Of a stretch of DNA of 64,000 nt, positions 23,160 to 37,026 are shown in pieces; positions within the stretch are counted from its first letter, which is position 1, and each line of letters begins with the position of its first letter. The notes under the pieces are model-generated. The model was not told the DNA's origin, searched no databases, and worked only from the letters and a program-made list of their open reading frames with translations. The DNA is from Aphis gossypii (Eukaryota; Arthropoda; Insecta; Hemiptera; Aphididae). The translations under genes were made by a program, and so were the position numbers. The stretch lies in assembly GCF_020184175.1 (NCBI RefSeq), contig NW_026083104.1, positions 62,001 to 126,000 of the forward strand, read 5' to 3'.

Positions 23160-24860
23160 TATTTTGGGTGATGATTTTCCTTCATCTAGAGCTAGTTCGA
23201 GTTCTATGTTGGGTAGGTACGTCGAACTCGGTCGGTTTACATGTTTTACTTTACATTTGTATACTATTATTATGCTTAAGATAGATATTATGATTAGCAG
23301 TGTACAGATGCAAATTATAAAATTAAAATTTACTAGAATTGACTCATTATTTGTGTAATTCTGCGTGACAATTTCATATCCTTCGTAATTTTCGAAAATA
23401 GATTCCGAGGTATTAAATTGTTTATATTAAGAGCTTTGTGAGTGTAGTGAATTATATTTATGTTCGGTACAATATCTGAATCTATGTCAGAATATATGGT
23501 TCTGAACGGTATCATATGATAACCTCCAGACGCAGCCGAACATTGTTCGCTAAGTGATATAATTCCTGTACCAAAAATTTGTTTTATAATTGGCTTCTGA
23601 TTTGAACAAGAAATAATTAAATTTTGTTGATTTACTGTATATACAACCATGAATTTGTTGACATTAATTTATGGAAAATACCGTTTTTTATTGACGTGTA
23701 TTTAATTTTACAAATATTATCAATGTTGGAAAAATTTGTATTAGTGATTAACTTTATTTCACAGTCTTCAGATGTCATTACTCTTTTTTTGTATAAAAGA
23801 TTTTTACATATTTTAAACTGTTTTGTGTCATAGCAAATATTAAATTTATTTTGATCTAAGTTCACATAATATTCTTGATCAATTGTTAAAGCTATATACT
23901 TAATCCTAGGTTTAATTAACATATAAAAGTTGTTTTCACTAACACTGGTTAGGGAAAATATTATATAAATTATATAAACTACTAGAAAACTATTGGAATA
24001 GTGTTAATAAAACATAATTACATCATTATTTCTAACAATATTTGTTTGCATAATTTTAAAAATTCCGACATATCCGATAGGTCTAGTTTTACTGGGATGT
24101 CGAGATTAGATGGAAGATTTAATTTAATTATTTCATTTTTCTAATAACTGAGATGAGGATATAACTAATGGGTGAAGTTTTCCCTGTATAGCAAAATGCA
24201 AAATTGGTTTACCCTCACCAATTCTAAAGAGTATTGGTTATAAATTGTTTCTAATTTAGAATTTGATTTTTTATAATTATTTCCTATTTTCATCGCTAAA
24301 GTTGTCCTTATCCGAAGTAATATAATGACGTATTTTCCTAATATTATTTGACACTTCTGTTGTTACTTCTATTGTTTTTTTATCAAGTATTATCGCATCA
24401 TTTGTATTAGCAGAAGTGATCATCATTTTATTCTCTACTATGCTTTGAAATTTCCTACCATTTTTTATCATATATTTTATGTTTGAATACCATTTGGCAA
24501 TATCGTTTAAATTAATTGTTCCAAACAATGTATAAATCATATCCTATGTTTTTAGATAATTGTCTTTTATTTCTTAAATGATTTTGTTCTTCAATCACTT
24601 GAAGAAGGTTATTAGTTTCTGATTCAAATTTATTTAAAATTTTATCTGATTCTGAGTTAAAACTTAAACACGTGTCCTTTGTGTGGAATTTTTTGCTAAA
24701 ACACAAAAAGTTACAATCATTTTCAAAACTTTTAGTAGCTTCATTACAAATCGATAATGTTTCTTCTTGTAAGCTTCTAACTTTTATGTAATGTGTATAA
24801 TAAATTGTTATATTCAAATATACTGTGATTTCCCAATTAGCTGCAACTGTTCGCATATCG
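23160..24860 (-). pseudogene. env-like region of the LTR element, several breaks
   Basis: Position after integrase and content fit the env gene of errantiviruses, which would make a membrane glycoprotein. Visible: an N-terminal part with several Cys; a basic RNKR furin-type site near 24,560; a hydrophobic LFG segment after it; a C-terminal half with scattered Cys; and, close to the 3' LTR, a hydrophobic membrane segment with a short charged tail (about 23,170-23,345). Frame breaks separate these parts near 24,525, between 24,277 and 23,922, near 23,640 and near 23,335. It is described only as a broken copy. Confidence 0.68.
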
Positions 24861-25335
24861 GAAATGAAGTCGAAATAAATTCCAGACGATTCTTTTGTGT
24901 GAGAAACATTATATAATGAATCTGCTTTTATAAATGGTCCAGTTGCACATAGTGCTCTGAAACAATTGGTACAAGTTTTATTTTAGATTATTTTAATTTT
25001 GTATTTTAGTGAAATTTTGATTCTTGATATATTATGTTATTCGATTTTCATTTATATTATGAGTTAAATATTTTTAGTTGATTTTTGTGTATCACTACTT
25101 CTTTGCGTCCACGTTGTATGGATACGTTTTCATTATCATGAAGAGCAGTAACTGAATATGGCCTCATCCATTTGGATTGTAATTTTCCCTTTTGTTTATT
25201 ATCTTTTACTAAAACTTTATCACCAGCATTAATGATAATTTCATGCTGCTTTCTATCATATGTTTTTTTTTGATTTCTGTTTCATCTCCTTAAGCTTATC
25301 GCGTGCTATTTTATGTGACTCTTGAAATCGTTTTC

Positions 25336-28300
25336 TTATTTCAAAATTATAATCTCGTAGTTATAGTTTTGTTGTGGTGTCCTACTAAGTGAGTGTGGAA
25401 TATCTAACTGTCTACCATAAACGAGTTCATAGGGTTGAAATCCAGTTGTAGAATGAACTGAGATATTATATACAAACATAGAATATGCTAAGTCCCAGTT
25501 TTGTTTTTTATCATTGACGAAATGTCTTAAATATTCCGCTAACGTTCGGTGTGATCTCTCCAACGCGCCTTTTGATTGAGGGTGATACGCCGTGGTTTTG
25601 ATTTTATCTATTTGAAGCAGTTTACAACACGCAGTAAATATTTTGCTTAAAAAATCTTATCCTTGGTCCGTCACTATTGACTCTGGTATTCCATGTAGAC
25701 AAACACAATTTTCAACAAACGCTTTCGCTATAGAGTTGGCTGTATGATCTACTAATGGAACCGCTGAAGAAAATTTTGTTAAATCGTCCTGTATTGTGAG
25801 GATGTATGCGTTTCCTTCAGTTGATGTTTCGAGTGGCCCAACAATGTCAAGAAAAATTTTCTCAAATAGTTTAGTAGCTGTAGATGTTACTACCATGGGT
25901 TGCTGAGTTGTGTGATTGCTACTTTTGTTAAACTGGCAAGAGGTACATTTTTTTATGAATTCTATAACATCTTTCTTCAAGCCTTTCCACGTATTGTGTA
26001 ATTTAATTCGCTTAATTGTTCTAGAAATCCCTTTATGTCCTCCTAATGGTGATAAATGGAATTCCTCGATAATTTTGTGTTTCTCTTCCTCTGAATAAGA
26101 GTCACCACTGTAAACCATTATTTTGATTTCAGACTTCTTAAAAATATATCGTAGCATTGTTCGAATTTGTTCCTAGTTAAGCTGATCGTAGCCACTACCG
26201 ATTTTGGGTAAGCCACTTGATTTAAATTATTGGATTCACAAAATGTTCGTAAATCTTGTATGGCATAAAACATTGTTTCATAAGTTGGCTTTTGGTAATG
26301 TGAATCCTTAGTGATTATGTATAAAATATTACTTTTATCACACTGTATAGCTGCTATTCAGTGACTTGTTTATTTTTCAGAAGTAACTGGTCGATTTGCC
26401 CAAATTTTCTTATAAATTCTAAAGCTATCCCTTTAGACATTTTGAAATCTTTGGATACACAGTGACCTAATGCATAATCTTCTGTGGCTTGAAATAAATC
26501 TCCTTCTACTTCTACAATATTTGAGTTTGTTATTATTTTTGATCGTATATCATCCATATATCCTTCGTTCGTAATTAAACTATGGTTTGTCAGTTGTGCA
26601 AGAGAATTAACTTGGGTAATGCGACTTAACGCATCCGCATTTGAGTTCAATATTCCTGGTTTATATAATATCTCATAATCGTGTTCCTCCAGTTGTAGAC
26701 GCCACCTCACTAACCTAGCCCCCGGATCCTTGACATTAAATAGCCAAGTCAACGGTCTATGGTCTGTGACGATTGTGAACTGACGCCTAAAAATGTAGGA
26801 CCTAAACTGCTTTACAGCCCAAACTATCGCTAATAATTCTTTCTCTGATGTATTGTAGTTCTTCTCAGCTTTATTCAAAGTACGGGAGACATATGCAATT
26901 GGTAAATCAGAACCTACTTTCCCCTGTGACAAAATTGCGCCAACAGCTACTTTACTGGCATCCGTTGTAACAATAAAAGGACGAGAAAAATCAGGATATT
27001 GTAATATTGGTTGTTGTGATAATAATTGTTTTAACTCTAAGAACGCATCTTGACATAAATCTGTCCAAATGGAATCTGCATCTTTTTTTAACAAAGTTGT
27101 TAGGGGTTTAGAAATTTGGCTAAAATTCGGAATAAAATGTCTGTAATATCCCGCTAAACCTAGAAAAGATTTGACATCTTTTTCAGTTTTTGGAGTTGGA
27201 AAATTTGATACGCAATTTGTGATCTTTGGGTCTGGTTTGACACCTTTATCTGTCATTATATGTCCCAAGTAGCAAACCTCTTTTCTTAAGAATTCGCATT
27301 TAGACGGTTTTAATTTCAAATTATATTTTTGGAATCTATAAAAAACTTTTTTTAATTGCTTTAAATGATCTTCTAATGATGTTCCAATTACGATGACATT
27401 ATCTAAGTAAACAAAAGCATTTATACCGTTGAGACCAGTGAGTACTTGGTTCATAAGTCTTTGGAATGTAGCTGGTGCTCCCTTCAAACCAAAACACATT
27501 CTTGGGAATTCAAAATGACCTTGATCCGTGCTAAATCCGGTTTTTTCTTGATCATCTGGATGTAATGATATTTGATGGTATCCACTTGCCATATCTAAGC
27601 AAGTAAAATATTTTGCTTTACCTAGTTGATCAAGTATTTCTGTGATATTTGGCATGGGAAAAGCATCTCCAACAGTTATACTGTTAAGTTTGCGGAAGTC
27701 AACAACTACTCTATATTTCTTTTCACCTAATACATCTGATTTTTTGGGTACAATAAATAATGGAGCATTCCAAGGGCTATCAATTGGTGTTATTATACCA
27801 TCTTGTTGCATTTCTTTAACCTGTTTAGATATTTCTTCTTTTTGTGCATAAGGAAGGCCATATGGTTTTTGATGTATTGGTTGAGTGACTCCAGGAGTTT
27901 TAATTTCATGGTGCACTGCGTCGGTACACGTCATTCGGTCTCCTTCTAAAAAGAATATATTTGAGAATTCACTACATAAATCTAGAATCGCTTCTTCTTC
28001 TTCTTTGTTCATATGGTCACATTTTAATGTATCCTTTAATAGTTTTATACGATTTTGAGGATTTTTGGCGATTTCAGAAGTTTTTATAGTGTTTATTGAG
28101 ATGGTGTCATACATTTCGTGACTAACTTCGGACAGTTTGGTGTTGTGATTGTTTGGATTTCTTCCGTAGGACTTATTACGCTTATAAGGATTTGTCCTCT
28201 TTTTACATTATTTATTGTATTACCACATAATATATTTTTACCGAGTTCTTGTGCATAAATCAGTATAATTTGCTTATCCAATAGGTCTTGGCTATCGGCC

Positions 28301-28690
28301 TGAATTGGGATGATGACCTCACTACGGGCTGGGATAGTGTTATCTTGGTTCTTCGCAGAGGTTAATTCACCTTTATTGACATCGATGATTATATGGTTTT
28401 CCTTTAGGAAAGGTATTCCCAATATTCCATCACCGGTGATTGGAAAAGATGTATCCACTACTTGAAATTCAGTTTCATACGTTTTATCGTTTATCTCTAC
28501 TGTTAATATTGTACTACCCAGTGTATTAACGAGTTGATCATTGATGCCTTGCATTTTGTAGATTTTCTTTTCTGATACAATAATGTCATCTTGTAATGAG
28601 TCTAATTTATTAAATTGAGGTCCGCTCCTGTATCAATCAATAAGTTAGCATTGCCGGAGATGCATTGGGTATGTTGTATTTAGCGTAATT
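25336..28690 (-). pseudogene. pol of the LTR element: protease, RT, RNase H, integrase
   Basis: Order is standard for Ty3/gypsy. Protease has DTGAD near 28,645 followed by a one-base frame break. RT and RNase H (about 28,114-26,354) form a long open stretch with FRKLNSIT, the fingers and palm motifs and RNase H acids in TTDASK, SEKELLA and VTDHRP. The RT active site reads YLDN rather than YxDD, so one catalytic Asp is replaced. Integrase (26,157-25,336) has the HHCC zinc finger and the D, D, E region, but a TAA stop lies just after the second Asp (near 25,657). As read here the enzyme set cannot work. Confidence 0.88.
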
Positions 28691-28722
28691 GTCTGTTAAT
28701 TGAGTTTTGAAAGTAAATATTT

Positions 28723-29889
28723 TTAATTTTGGGCCATTATTTTTAATTCTCGGACCGGACGAATGCCCGACGAGCCCGGTCCTGTTTCATTTCCCGAAGT
28801 AGATGGTTGATTTTGTGTATCAGATTTCGTTTTCCTTCCATCTGCATTCTTTTTCTTATAGCATTCTTTTATTGTGTGCCCAGTTTTCTTGCAATACGCA
28901 CACTTAAGTTGTTTTCCATCTGTAGTTTTATTATTGTTCTCTTTGTTTTGCTTATTTTGTTGGCCTGTGTCCAATGTGCGATTATTATATCTACATTCAT
29001 TAATGTTGTAATTATTTTTTTTACAGTTTTTACAATATTTGCTGCTATTGGATTTGTTATATAAAAAACGTTGTGTCCCTTTATTCGATTGAAAAATCTT
29101 TTCCTCCTCTAGGCTATCCTTTATGGCTTCTTCTAGCGATGAATTATTTTTTGATTTGACTACACTTCGAATAGTAAATGGTAAACCTTCTATACATGTG
29201 GTTAAAGTGGTTTCTTTTATATAGTTATGTATAGCTTTAGCGTCACTCGTTGACTTATCTTTTGTGTTTACGTTACAGAGTTCATGCAATAGTCTTTCTA
29301 CTCTTGTTGAATACTCTCCTATAGTTTCACCCTGTTGAAACTTAGTAGTAGTGATTTCTAACTGAAGGTATCCGGGTGTGCGTGTAGCACAGAATGTGCT
29401 TTCCAAATAATCCCTAAGTATTTCCTACGTAGAAATGTCCCTATGTTGGGTTATTGCAAATGCTTTGCCTGCCAATTTAGTTATTATAACTTGTAAGAGC
29501 ACCGGTTGTATGGATTCCTCAACATTTTTCACGACAAAATTACATGCATTTATGAATGGATAAACCTCCTGTACATTCTCCCCATTGAAATGTGGAATTA
29601 ATTTAATAGCTGTCTCCAGAGATAATGTAGTCGAAGTAGGTAGTGCCATTGTGTTATAAGTTTCTAAAATTTGAATATTATTTACTAAATCTCCTGATAC
29701 TACTGAATTAAAATTGTCTGATTCCCTACAATTTTGTATTAAATTCTCTTTTTGGCGATGACTCAGTAATCTAGTAACAGGTCTAGACGGTCCTAATAGA
29801 TTTATATCAACCGGTCGTGAAGGGACGTAGTCTTTGTCTAAATCAAAACTATCGGAACTATCGTTACTGCTACTAGACCTATCTGACAT
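28723..29889 (-). pseudogene. gag of the LTR element, one in-frame stop
   Basis: Would encode the structural Gag protein that packages the element RNA in the cytoplasm. It starts with a Ser/Asp-rich segment, then a capsid-like region, and ends with two knuckles: CKNCKKNNYNINEC, where the His position is Tyr, and CAYCKKTGHTIKEC, which is canonical. A TAG stop at about 29,422-29,424 divides it; the frame is the same on both sides, so a single substitution explains the break. The 3' end runs toward the protease region in another frame. Confidence 0.82.
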
Positions 29890-30549
29890 GCATTAAATTT
29901 AAATAATAATAATAAAAATAAACGTAATAATGTATTAATTATTAAAAAAAATTGTATCGTAATATCACCAATCTTAAAATTTAATATCAACACTATTATC
30001 AAAATAAAATAATAATGATTACAATTTATACTCGTATCAGTCGACAATATGTAAAATATATATGATAAATATATGTAATAACTTCGTAGTAAACTTACAA
30101 TATTAACCATGAATGCATCGCATTCATCTGAATTTTGCTCCAACGATTATGACTCCCACGATGCGTCGGCGTTGTGGCTGCAGCAACACGGCGGCGATAA
30201 CGGCACGACGGCGACCACGACAACGATGACGGCGAGGCGGTTGAGATGGGGTTGTGAAGAGTGGAACACGAAGTCGAATACAATACGTGTCCACTATAGA
30301 CGATGCGTGCGGTTGTTAACAACTTGAACGCCCATGAAATTTTTACGAGTGTGATATATAATATTATATCCCTCGTATAGTCCTTATGACGATATACCTA
30401 CGGCGAACGAGGTAGCTTTAATATTTGCAAAGAGAAATATAAAATTACTTCGAATAGATATATATTAGATTAAGATATATCAGTTATCCTTCTGAAGTTG
30501 ATTGTTTTCCAAAAAAAAAAATTAAGACCGCGACACCGCTGCCACCAGT
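29890..30549 (-). other. Leader of the LTR element
   Basis: Lies between the 5' LTR and gag. Open frames exist on both strands in the GC-richer part (30,095-30,327) but show no recognisable motif, and overlapping frames on both strands argue against coding. Confidence 0.5.
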
Positions 30550-30899
30550 TGTTGTGCCCGTCCGGGTTGTTCCGTTCGAACGTTGTTTTTCGGTAGTATG
30601 AGGTTCAGGTTTTTTAGAGAAAGTACAACAAACAGTTATAAGAATTTTTATACTAATATAATTTTAAAATGAGTCGAAACATTTAGTTCAATGTACAATA
30701 GTTAATGGTCGTCGAGACGACGTACAGTTTTAAGAGTGCTGGATCGACTGACTCTGCGGCTCCCTCGCGGATGTCGCGTAGCTACAATATTCTCAGAGCC
30801 GCTTACACATTAAGCGTTATCGACAGACTACAATAATATACTCTTATATTTAATACAAAAGACTTATACTATATACTAATAGCTAATGCGTACATAACA
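30550..30899 (-). repeat. 5' LTR
   Basis: 350 bp, minus-strand ends TGTTATGTACGC and GGGCACAACA (TG...CA). It looks identical base for base to 22,766-23,115. It should hold the promoter for the element. Confidence 0.92.
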
Positions 30900-32887
30900 A
30901 TACACACCGATAATATTAATCACATCGTATATACAGCGTACTGTTGTATTTATCATAACGCAAAAAGTTTAATTTTTTTTTTTTTATAGTGATATAGATA
31001 TTTTTTTTATATAAATTAATAATAAACAAATGCTATCAAAACGAATTTACATGTGTATTTTAAATACTTAAATAAATGCAATACAATATAATATTTAAAG
31101 AAACAATTATTAAATATATTGATTTTAATTCTTAAATATTAATTATTTTTAATTTCAATCTGAGGAAACAGTACTTGTTTCTCCTGTGATGGTCAGAACA
31201 TGTTGAGATGTTGGAGCTAGTTCATCAAGCATTTCATCGGTAATGGACTCAATATCCCACATCTTATCCTCTTTGCTAATTGTGTGTTTTGTAAAATTGG
31301 CCCACATTTCCGGAGTAACTCGTTGAACTCCATCGATCAGCAATTGACGTACATCGTTTAATTTGAATGTAGTATTATTCTGCTTCACATGATTTTTTAC
31401 CACCGACCATGCTAGTTCAATAGGGTTCAACTCACAATGGTACGGTGGCAAATGCAGAACAATTTTATTACTTTCCATTGCTTTTTCGTAAATGACGTAC
31501 TTTTCAGTGGTTCGTATCTCTTTGACCTTTTGCATTAATTCTAGTTACACCATTTTCCTGTCAACTACTACACTTTTATCCTCCAACCATTGAATAATTT
31601 TATGTTTTTGCCAAGCCATTGTTGGTGCGGGATCCAGCTTGACCGAATGGTACGACGCATTATCTATTACAATTATGGAATTATCGTCTAACAGAGGTAA
31701 AATTCCACAAAACCATTCATAAAAGGAATCGCTGTTCATTTCGTCGTGGTAGTCTGCTGTATTTTTTTTTGATTCAAAACACAGTAGACCACCCTCGACG
31801 AAACCGTTTGATGAACCTATGTGTACCACAATCAATCGTTTCCCTTTACCTGTTGGATTTTTGGGTCCTGTAGTCAGTCCTTTCAAAAAAGCATCTCGAC
31901 TCGATGTTACGGTTTTGTCGACCCACACTTTGTTTGCACACTCACTTGCATTGACCCACGTCTCATCGAGATAATAAATTGTTCGACCTTCACTTCTATA
32001 GAGCATTATATTTCTAATGAAATTCCTGCGCCACTTTATAAGATCTTCTCTTTCTGTTAGTACACTATTACGCTGTCTTTTAGTGAATTCAAAATTTAAA
32101 TTTCCCAACAGCCGATACAGACCAGTACGAGACAGAGTTGGAAGACTCGAATCTTCGTTAATGGCAACCAACACTTTATTCAACGTAGGTATTTTATGTC
32201 TGTACCAGAATCCATGTATTTTTTGACGAATAGCATTCTTATCGAAATCGTCAATTTTCTCGATGATGGTAGATCTTGCTTTTTTTTTGTTTGGTGAACA
32301 AACTACTCCTTTTTATCTGTAATCCCGAATCGTATTTTTTATAGTGGTTAAACCAATCCCTGTATCATTTAACAACGACATCATTATATAAATGTATTTC
32401 ATTTTTGGCTGTTGAAGAAGATACTTTTTGTACAGATTAATAATGATGGTCTTTTGGCAAGTCACGACAAACTAAAAAAGTAATAAAAATACCCTTATGA
32501 GTTATATTTAGTTACGTGTTACGCACTCATAACAATTAAATCATATATTTGGAAATAAAAACATTTATTCATTATTCATATTAAATTACAAATATTTCAA
32601 ACATGTTTCATGTTTTAGGTAAAACAAGGTATACTTATATTTATATATTATGACTCATAATATTCGCGATAGAAAGCGAAGTGGCTGACATCTGGTGGTG
32701 GTGGTATGAAACGTTATAACGGGGCCGATCGCTGACATGAAAACTAAATTGGTCTGGTCTATAAATACAATATAATATTGAGAATTGGTCATTATTTATT
32801 AACCAAATGTAATTTTTTAATTTTGTCATTTTGATTATACTCTCGCATTTGGTGACGGTAGCTGCTTACGCTGTACTCATAATAATT

Positions 32888-35081
32888 ATGGATCATTCTT
32901 ATTATGCCACAGTGCCAAAACCTTGCAAAAAACATAAATATTGTCATGTTCCACAATGTAAAACAATGTAAGATGTTAACTTATTTCTACTAAATTTACA
33001 AATTATATTGTCTATGTAAAATTTACCAACTGTAAACATGTACAAAATATTTATTTTATTTTTCATTCAACAGCCAATATCAAGATGATGTGACTTTCCA
33101 CCCTTTTCCTAAAAATGTTATCCTCAAAAAAAAGTGGGAACATGCTTTAAAAATGAATATAACCAAATTTACAAATAATATTAATGTATGCAATAAACAT
33201 TTTATTAAAGATGATTTCTTACAATTTAAAACAAGTAATTATTAAAATGTAGTACTAATGCTCCTCAAATTATATAGTGCCTGATACTTATTGTTAAATG
33301 AATGTGGAATAACATACTTTAATTTATGGTTGTTATGTAATGGGTATGATTTTAATAATTTCATAGACTATAGTCTATAAATCATATTTAAATGTTTTGT
33401 ACTATAGCTAATTCGCGATTTCGAAGGGTAAAATTAAAACCGTGCGCAATTCCCTCACAAAACTTACCAAAAAGACTTTTTGAACGACCAACTCCAAGTT
33501 CGTTAAAAATGAAACGGGTCCAAAGAGCTGAAAGAGCTACTCGTCGAGATCTCATGTTTAAAGGGTACCTAATATATTTATAATTTTAATCTTAAAATAA
33601 GTACAATTTTGTGCAACATACATTTTTAGAGGACAAGAAGATAATTTGGAATTAAAAATTTCACTGGATAGTAATAATATACCATTAACAGCTCGACGAA
33701 AAATTAATTTCCCCAGGTAAATTCATCATTTTGAGTTTTGAATAATCAGTACTTATAATTTAAGAACCACCTCATAAGTTACCAATAATATATATAGTGT
33801 GATTTTTGACCAGGTTCACCCCACTTTCACCATTAATAAATAATAATACATACAAAATTTGTGTATGTATTATTGTAGTTGTTGTATTGTAAAAATTTAA
33901 AGTACTATCAACATACATTTTTTTATCTGAAAAATTTAAGCTGTCTATTAAAACTGAAACTAAATATACTTGTTGAGTGTCATGTTTCTTAATTATTTAT
34001 ATTTTAAACTAGTGAACATAAAGAAGTACCTGAAGAAGAGTGCTTATGTGACATTCTGCCTTTTGATGATACAGCTGTGGTACAAAATGTTGAGTCATCT
34101 GTAACTGTAGTTGATACCACTTCCAAAGATATTGGCATTCAAATTGACCCAGCAGAATTGTTGGTTAAGAATATTACTCTTATGGATTTAATGAAGTCAG
34201 ATTCAGATATTAATTCCTTTACGGGCTTTTCAAAAATAGAGTATTTAAAAGATATTGCTAGTATATCAAATATCTTAATGACTAAACTGCAGTAAAGTAT
34301 ACAATTTTCTTTAGACACGGAAATGCGAATATGTTTAACTTTGTGTAAGTTAAAATTAAATATGTCCTATAAAAGTCTTTCGGTGCTATTTGGAATATCT
34401 GATACAACTTGCAAAAATTATTTTATAGAAACGATTAATCTTTTATTTCTGATTTTTAAAACAATGATTGTATGGCCTTCTAGAAGTAAAATAGAAAAGA
34501 ATTTACCATCCTGCTTTACAAATTATAAAGAAACAAGAGTGATACTTGATTGCTTTGAAACAACAATTGAAAAGCCAAAATGTTTAAATTGTAGAATAAG
34601 AACTTATTCACACTATAAAGGCAATCATACTATTAAAATTATGGTTGGAATTGCTCCAGATGGTCTGATTACTTTTTTAAGCTCAGTTTATGGCGGAAGA
34701 GCGAGTGATAAATTTATTTTTATCGACAGTGGAATTTTGGACAAATGCACTGAAGGAGATGCTATCATGGTTGATAAAGGTTTCTTAATTGAACAAGAAT
34801 GTGCTGATAGAGGTGTAAGATTATATAGACCACCATTTTTAGGAAAAAACAAACAGTTAAGTACAAAAGATGGTATTGAAAATGCAGAAATAGCCAGAGC
34901 TCGAGTTCATATAGAAAGGGCAATCCAAAGGATTAAAATTTTTAAAATCTTACAACAAAAAGTACCTTGGTCGTATTTGCCTATTGTTGATAAAAATACT
35001 ACAGTTATCTGCGGGGTGGTCAACATTTCTAGACCAATTATTGGTGAAAGTGGTTTTAATATAGAAAGAAATAATGATTAG
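32888..35081 (+). pseudogene. THAP-domain DDE transposase (ISL2EU), one in-frame stop
   Basis: Exons: 32888-32967, 33074-33234, 33408-33564, 33630-33716, 34013-35081, with matching phases (2,1,2,2). Exons 1-2 form a THAP zinc finger: CHVPQC, then FHPFP and CNKH, giving the C2CH pattern that binds the element ends. Exon 3 is basic. The last exon carries a helix-turn-helix segment (YKSLSVLFGIS) and a DDE_Tnp_4-type core: LDCFETTIEKP (first Asp), YGGRASDKFI (second Asp) and ENAEIARARVHIERAI (Glu). A TAA at 34,293-34,295 interrupts the open frame between the linker and the core; the frame continues unchanged after it. The stop codon is TAG at 35,079. Confidence 0.85.
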
Positions 35082-35159
35082 TTAGGTAACATTGTTTATT
35101 TTATTATACATTAACATTTTGATTAATATAAGGTAATACATTCTTAAAGTACACATCAG

Positions 35160-37026
35160 TCAAGTGAGTAAACATTGTTTAGAGAATTCAGGATCAAAAT
35201 GTACATCTATAACTATTATTGAATTGTCAACTGAAGCATATATAACTAAATAGGCCATTTTTAAGTTACATAAAAGAAGTCCTAATTGAATTTGGCCGTA
35301 GTATGAATGATTCTTATTCAATGTTAACTTGCATTCATTACTGATTTTAATATATTTAAGTTTTATGATTAAGTCTGATCCACTGAATTTCTTACCAGCA
35401 ATTGGACATTTAATTTCAATAAGAACATATTCATTTAATTTTTCAATAAAACCATCAGGGCTTATTCCTAACCAAGGGCAATTTATGTTTATAAGAAATC
35501 CTAGTTTAATGATAGAAATTTCATATTTTTTTTCAAATGCAGCAATAGCTTTATTTTCATTCAAAATACCATAACGGGTGGCAGCATTCCCAGAAAAATT
35601 TGAAAATAAAACAGATTTTATTTTAGAGTCCCAATCTTTTTTTGCTGTTTTACTTTTAGACTTGGTGAAAAACCCGTATGCTGAAGTTCCAGTAATTCTA
35701 ATTTGTCTCATTTTTTTCCAGTATGGACCATTTTGTTCTTTTGTTTCAAAACAAATTTCTATAGCTTGAGCTTTAGTAACATCAACATTTGAATAATAAA
35801 AACTAATATCACTTGGATCACAAATAGGTACAAATATGTGAGGAAAAACATGAGTTTTCCATACAAGAATTATATGAAGTTATAAATGTTTCTATTAGTT
35901 TAGCTTCACTAGCTGATAATGTTGGTAAACATTTCAACAACGGTTCTATACGTCCAACATGATTCATAGCAAATGCTGAATTCGGAATTCCTGAATATAC
36001 AAAAAAAAAATATTTTGTTAACTACTATTATGAATTAAATTACACTTATGTATTTTTGGAGTTATTTAACCAAAACAAAACTTAGAAACACTTCAAGGAG
36101 CAAAAAAATTTTTTTTTTTATAATATAATAAATTATAATTTGTGAGATACCTATAAATGTTTTTTTTTTTTTTTTGTAATGGAAAATATCTATATCACCC
36201 CCCACACAGTAGTCCTAGTTACGCCACTACATATTACTTATTTTATTACTGATATTACTTTGTAAAAAGTATGAACGTATTTCCTGCTGCAAGTCCTCTG
36301 AAATGTCATTAGGCAATGATTTGTCATATACTGATGTTATTGGTAATACATGACAAAACTCTCCAACAGGAACTGGTTTATGTAAATATTTACTAGCTGC
36401 TTGACCGAGTTTTCCCCATTGCTGAGGAAGGTCTGTACAACTTCGCTCATCGAGTTCCTCTATTGGTGTTCTAGGAATATAAACTAATTTATTTAAAAAT
36501 TTGAATAAAAGAGATAGATTATAAACTCTGTGTTGACTTATTGATATGATCAACTCATATTTATGTGTGTAAATGTACAATTTAACAATAGCACATATAC
36601 TTAATTAAACCTTACTTTTGAAGTTTGAGCATCAGGCCAACTTACTATATGTTTGCATTTTCCACTACCTGCTTTACAAGAGAATTTTCCTGACAATTTA
36701 ACATTTCTATTAACAGTAGTTTTAATGACTTCTAACTAAATAGAAAGGTACAGTTGTATTTGGTAAATTAGTAATGAGTAATGACCATAGAATACCTACT
36801 CAAATTAATATTTAAACTTAACTTAATTTAGGTACCTCATGAGGTTTTCCACTAAGATCACTAGTTTTAAGACACATAGCAACGATTCTTAAAGCATTTT
36901 TATTATTTTCCACACATCCAAACTCAACAATGTGGTTACATTTCATTACTTCACTTCAATCAATGGTCGCTTAAAGTCACCAATAAAACTTAAAATGTCA
37001 GTTAGCTCAACAACCGACGTAAACAT
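35160..37026 (-). pseudogene. YqaJ-type nuclease of ISL2EU, with frame breaks
   Basis: Spliced minus-strand gene converging on the transposase. Supported exons: 37026-36836 (starts MFTSVVELTDIL), 36735-36616 (SWIM-like CKAGSGKCKH), about 36483-36235 (PRTPIEELDERSCTDLPQQW), and 35990-35160 (YqaJ domain). The last exon shows GISPDGF, IEIKCP and YYGQIQLGL, the Asp, Glu-x-Lys and Gln positions of the lambda-exonuclease fold. Frame breaks of one base lie near 36,960 and near 35,850. In ISL2EU elements this partner is thought to process DNA during transposition; its exact job is not known to me. The third exon donor is uncertain. Confidence 0.78.

Larger units (their letters stand above)
22766..30899 (-). 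mobile_element. Errantivirus-like Ty3/gypsy LTR retrotransposon
   Basis: An 8,134-bp element with two LTRs and gag, pol and env-like regions on the minus strand. The 4-bp target duplication ATAC flanks it (22,762-22,765 and 30,900-30,903). It was inserted into the Tc1-class element about 110 bp from its left end. The LTRs look identical, pointing to a young insertion, yet every coding region carries stops or frame breaks. A possible primer-binding site TGGTGGCAGCGG lies 2 bases inside the 5' LTR; a short purine run GGGGG precedes the 3' LTR. Confidence 0.92.

Noticed and set aside
30095..30327. Overlapping open frames on both strands in the LTR element leader
   Set aside because: GC-rich simple sequence opens both strands; no motif, and the region is leader by position.
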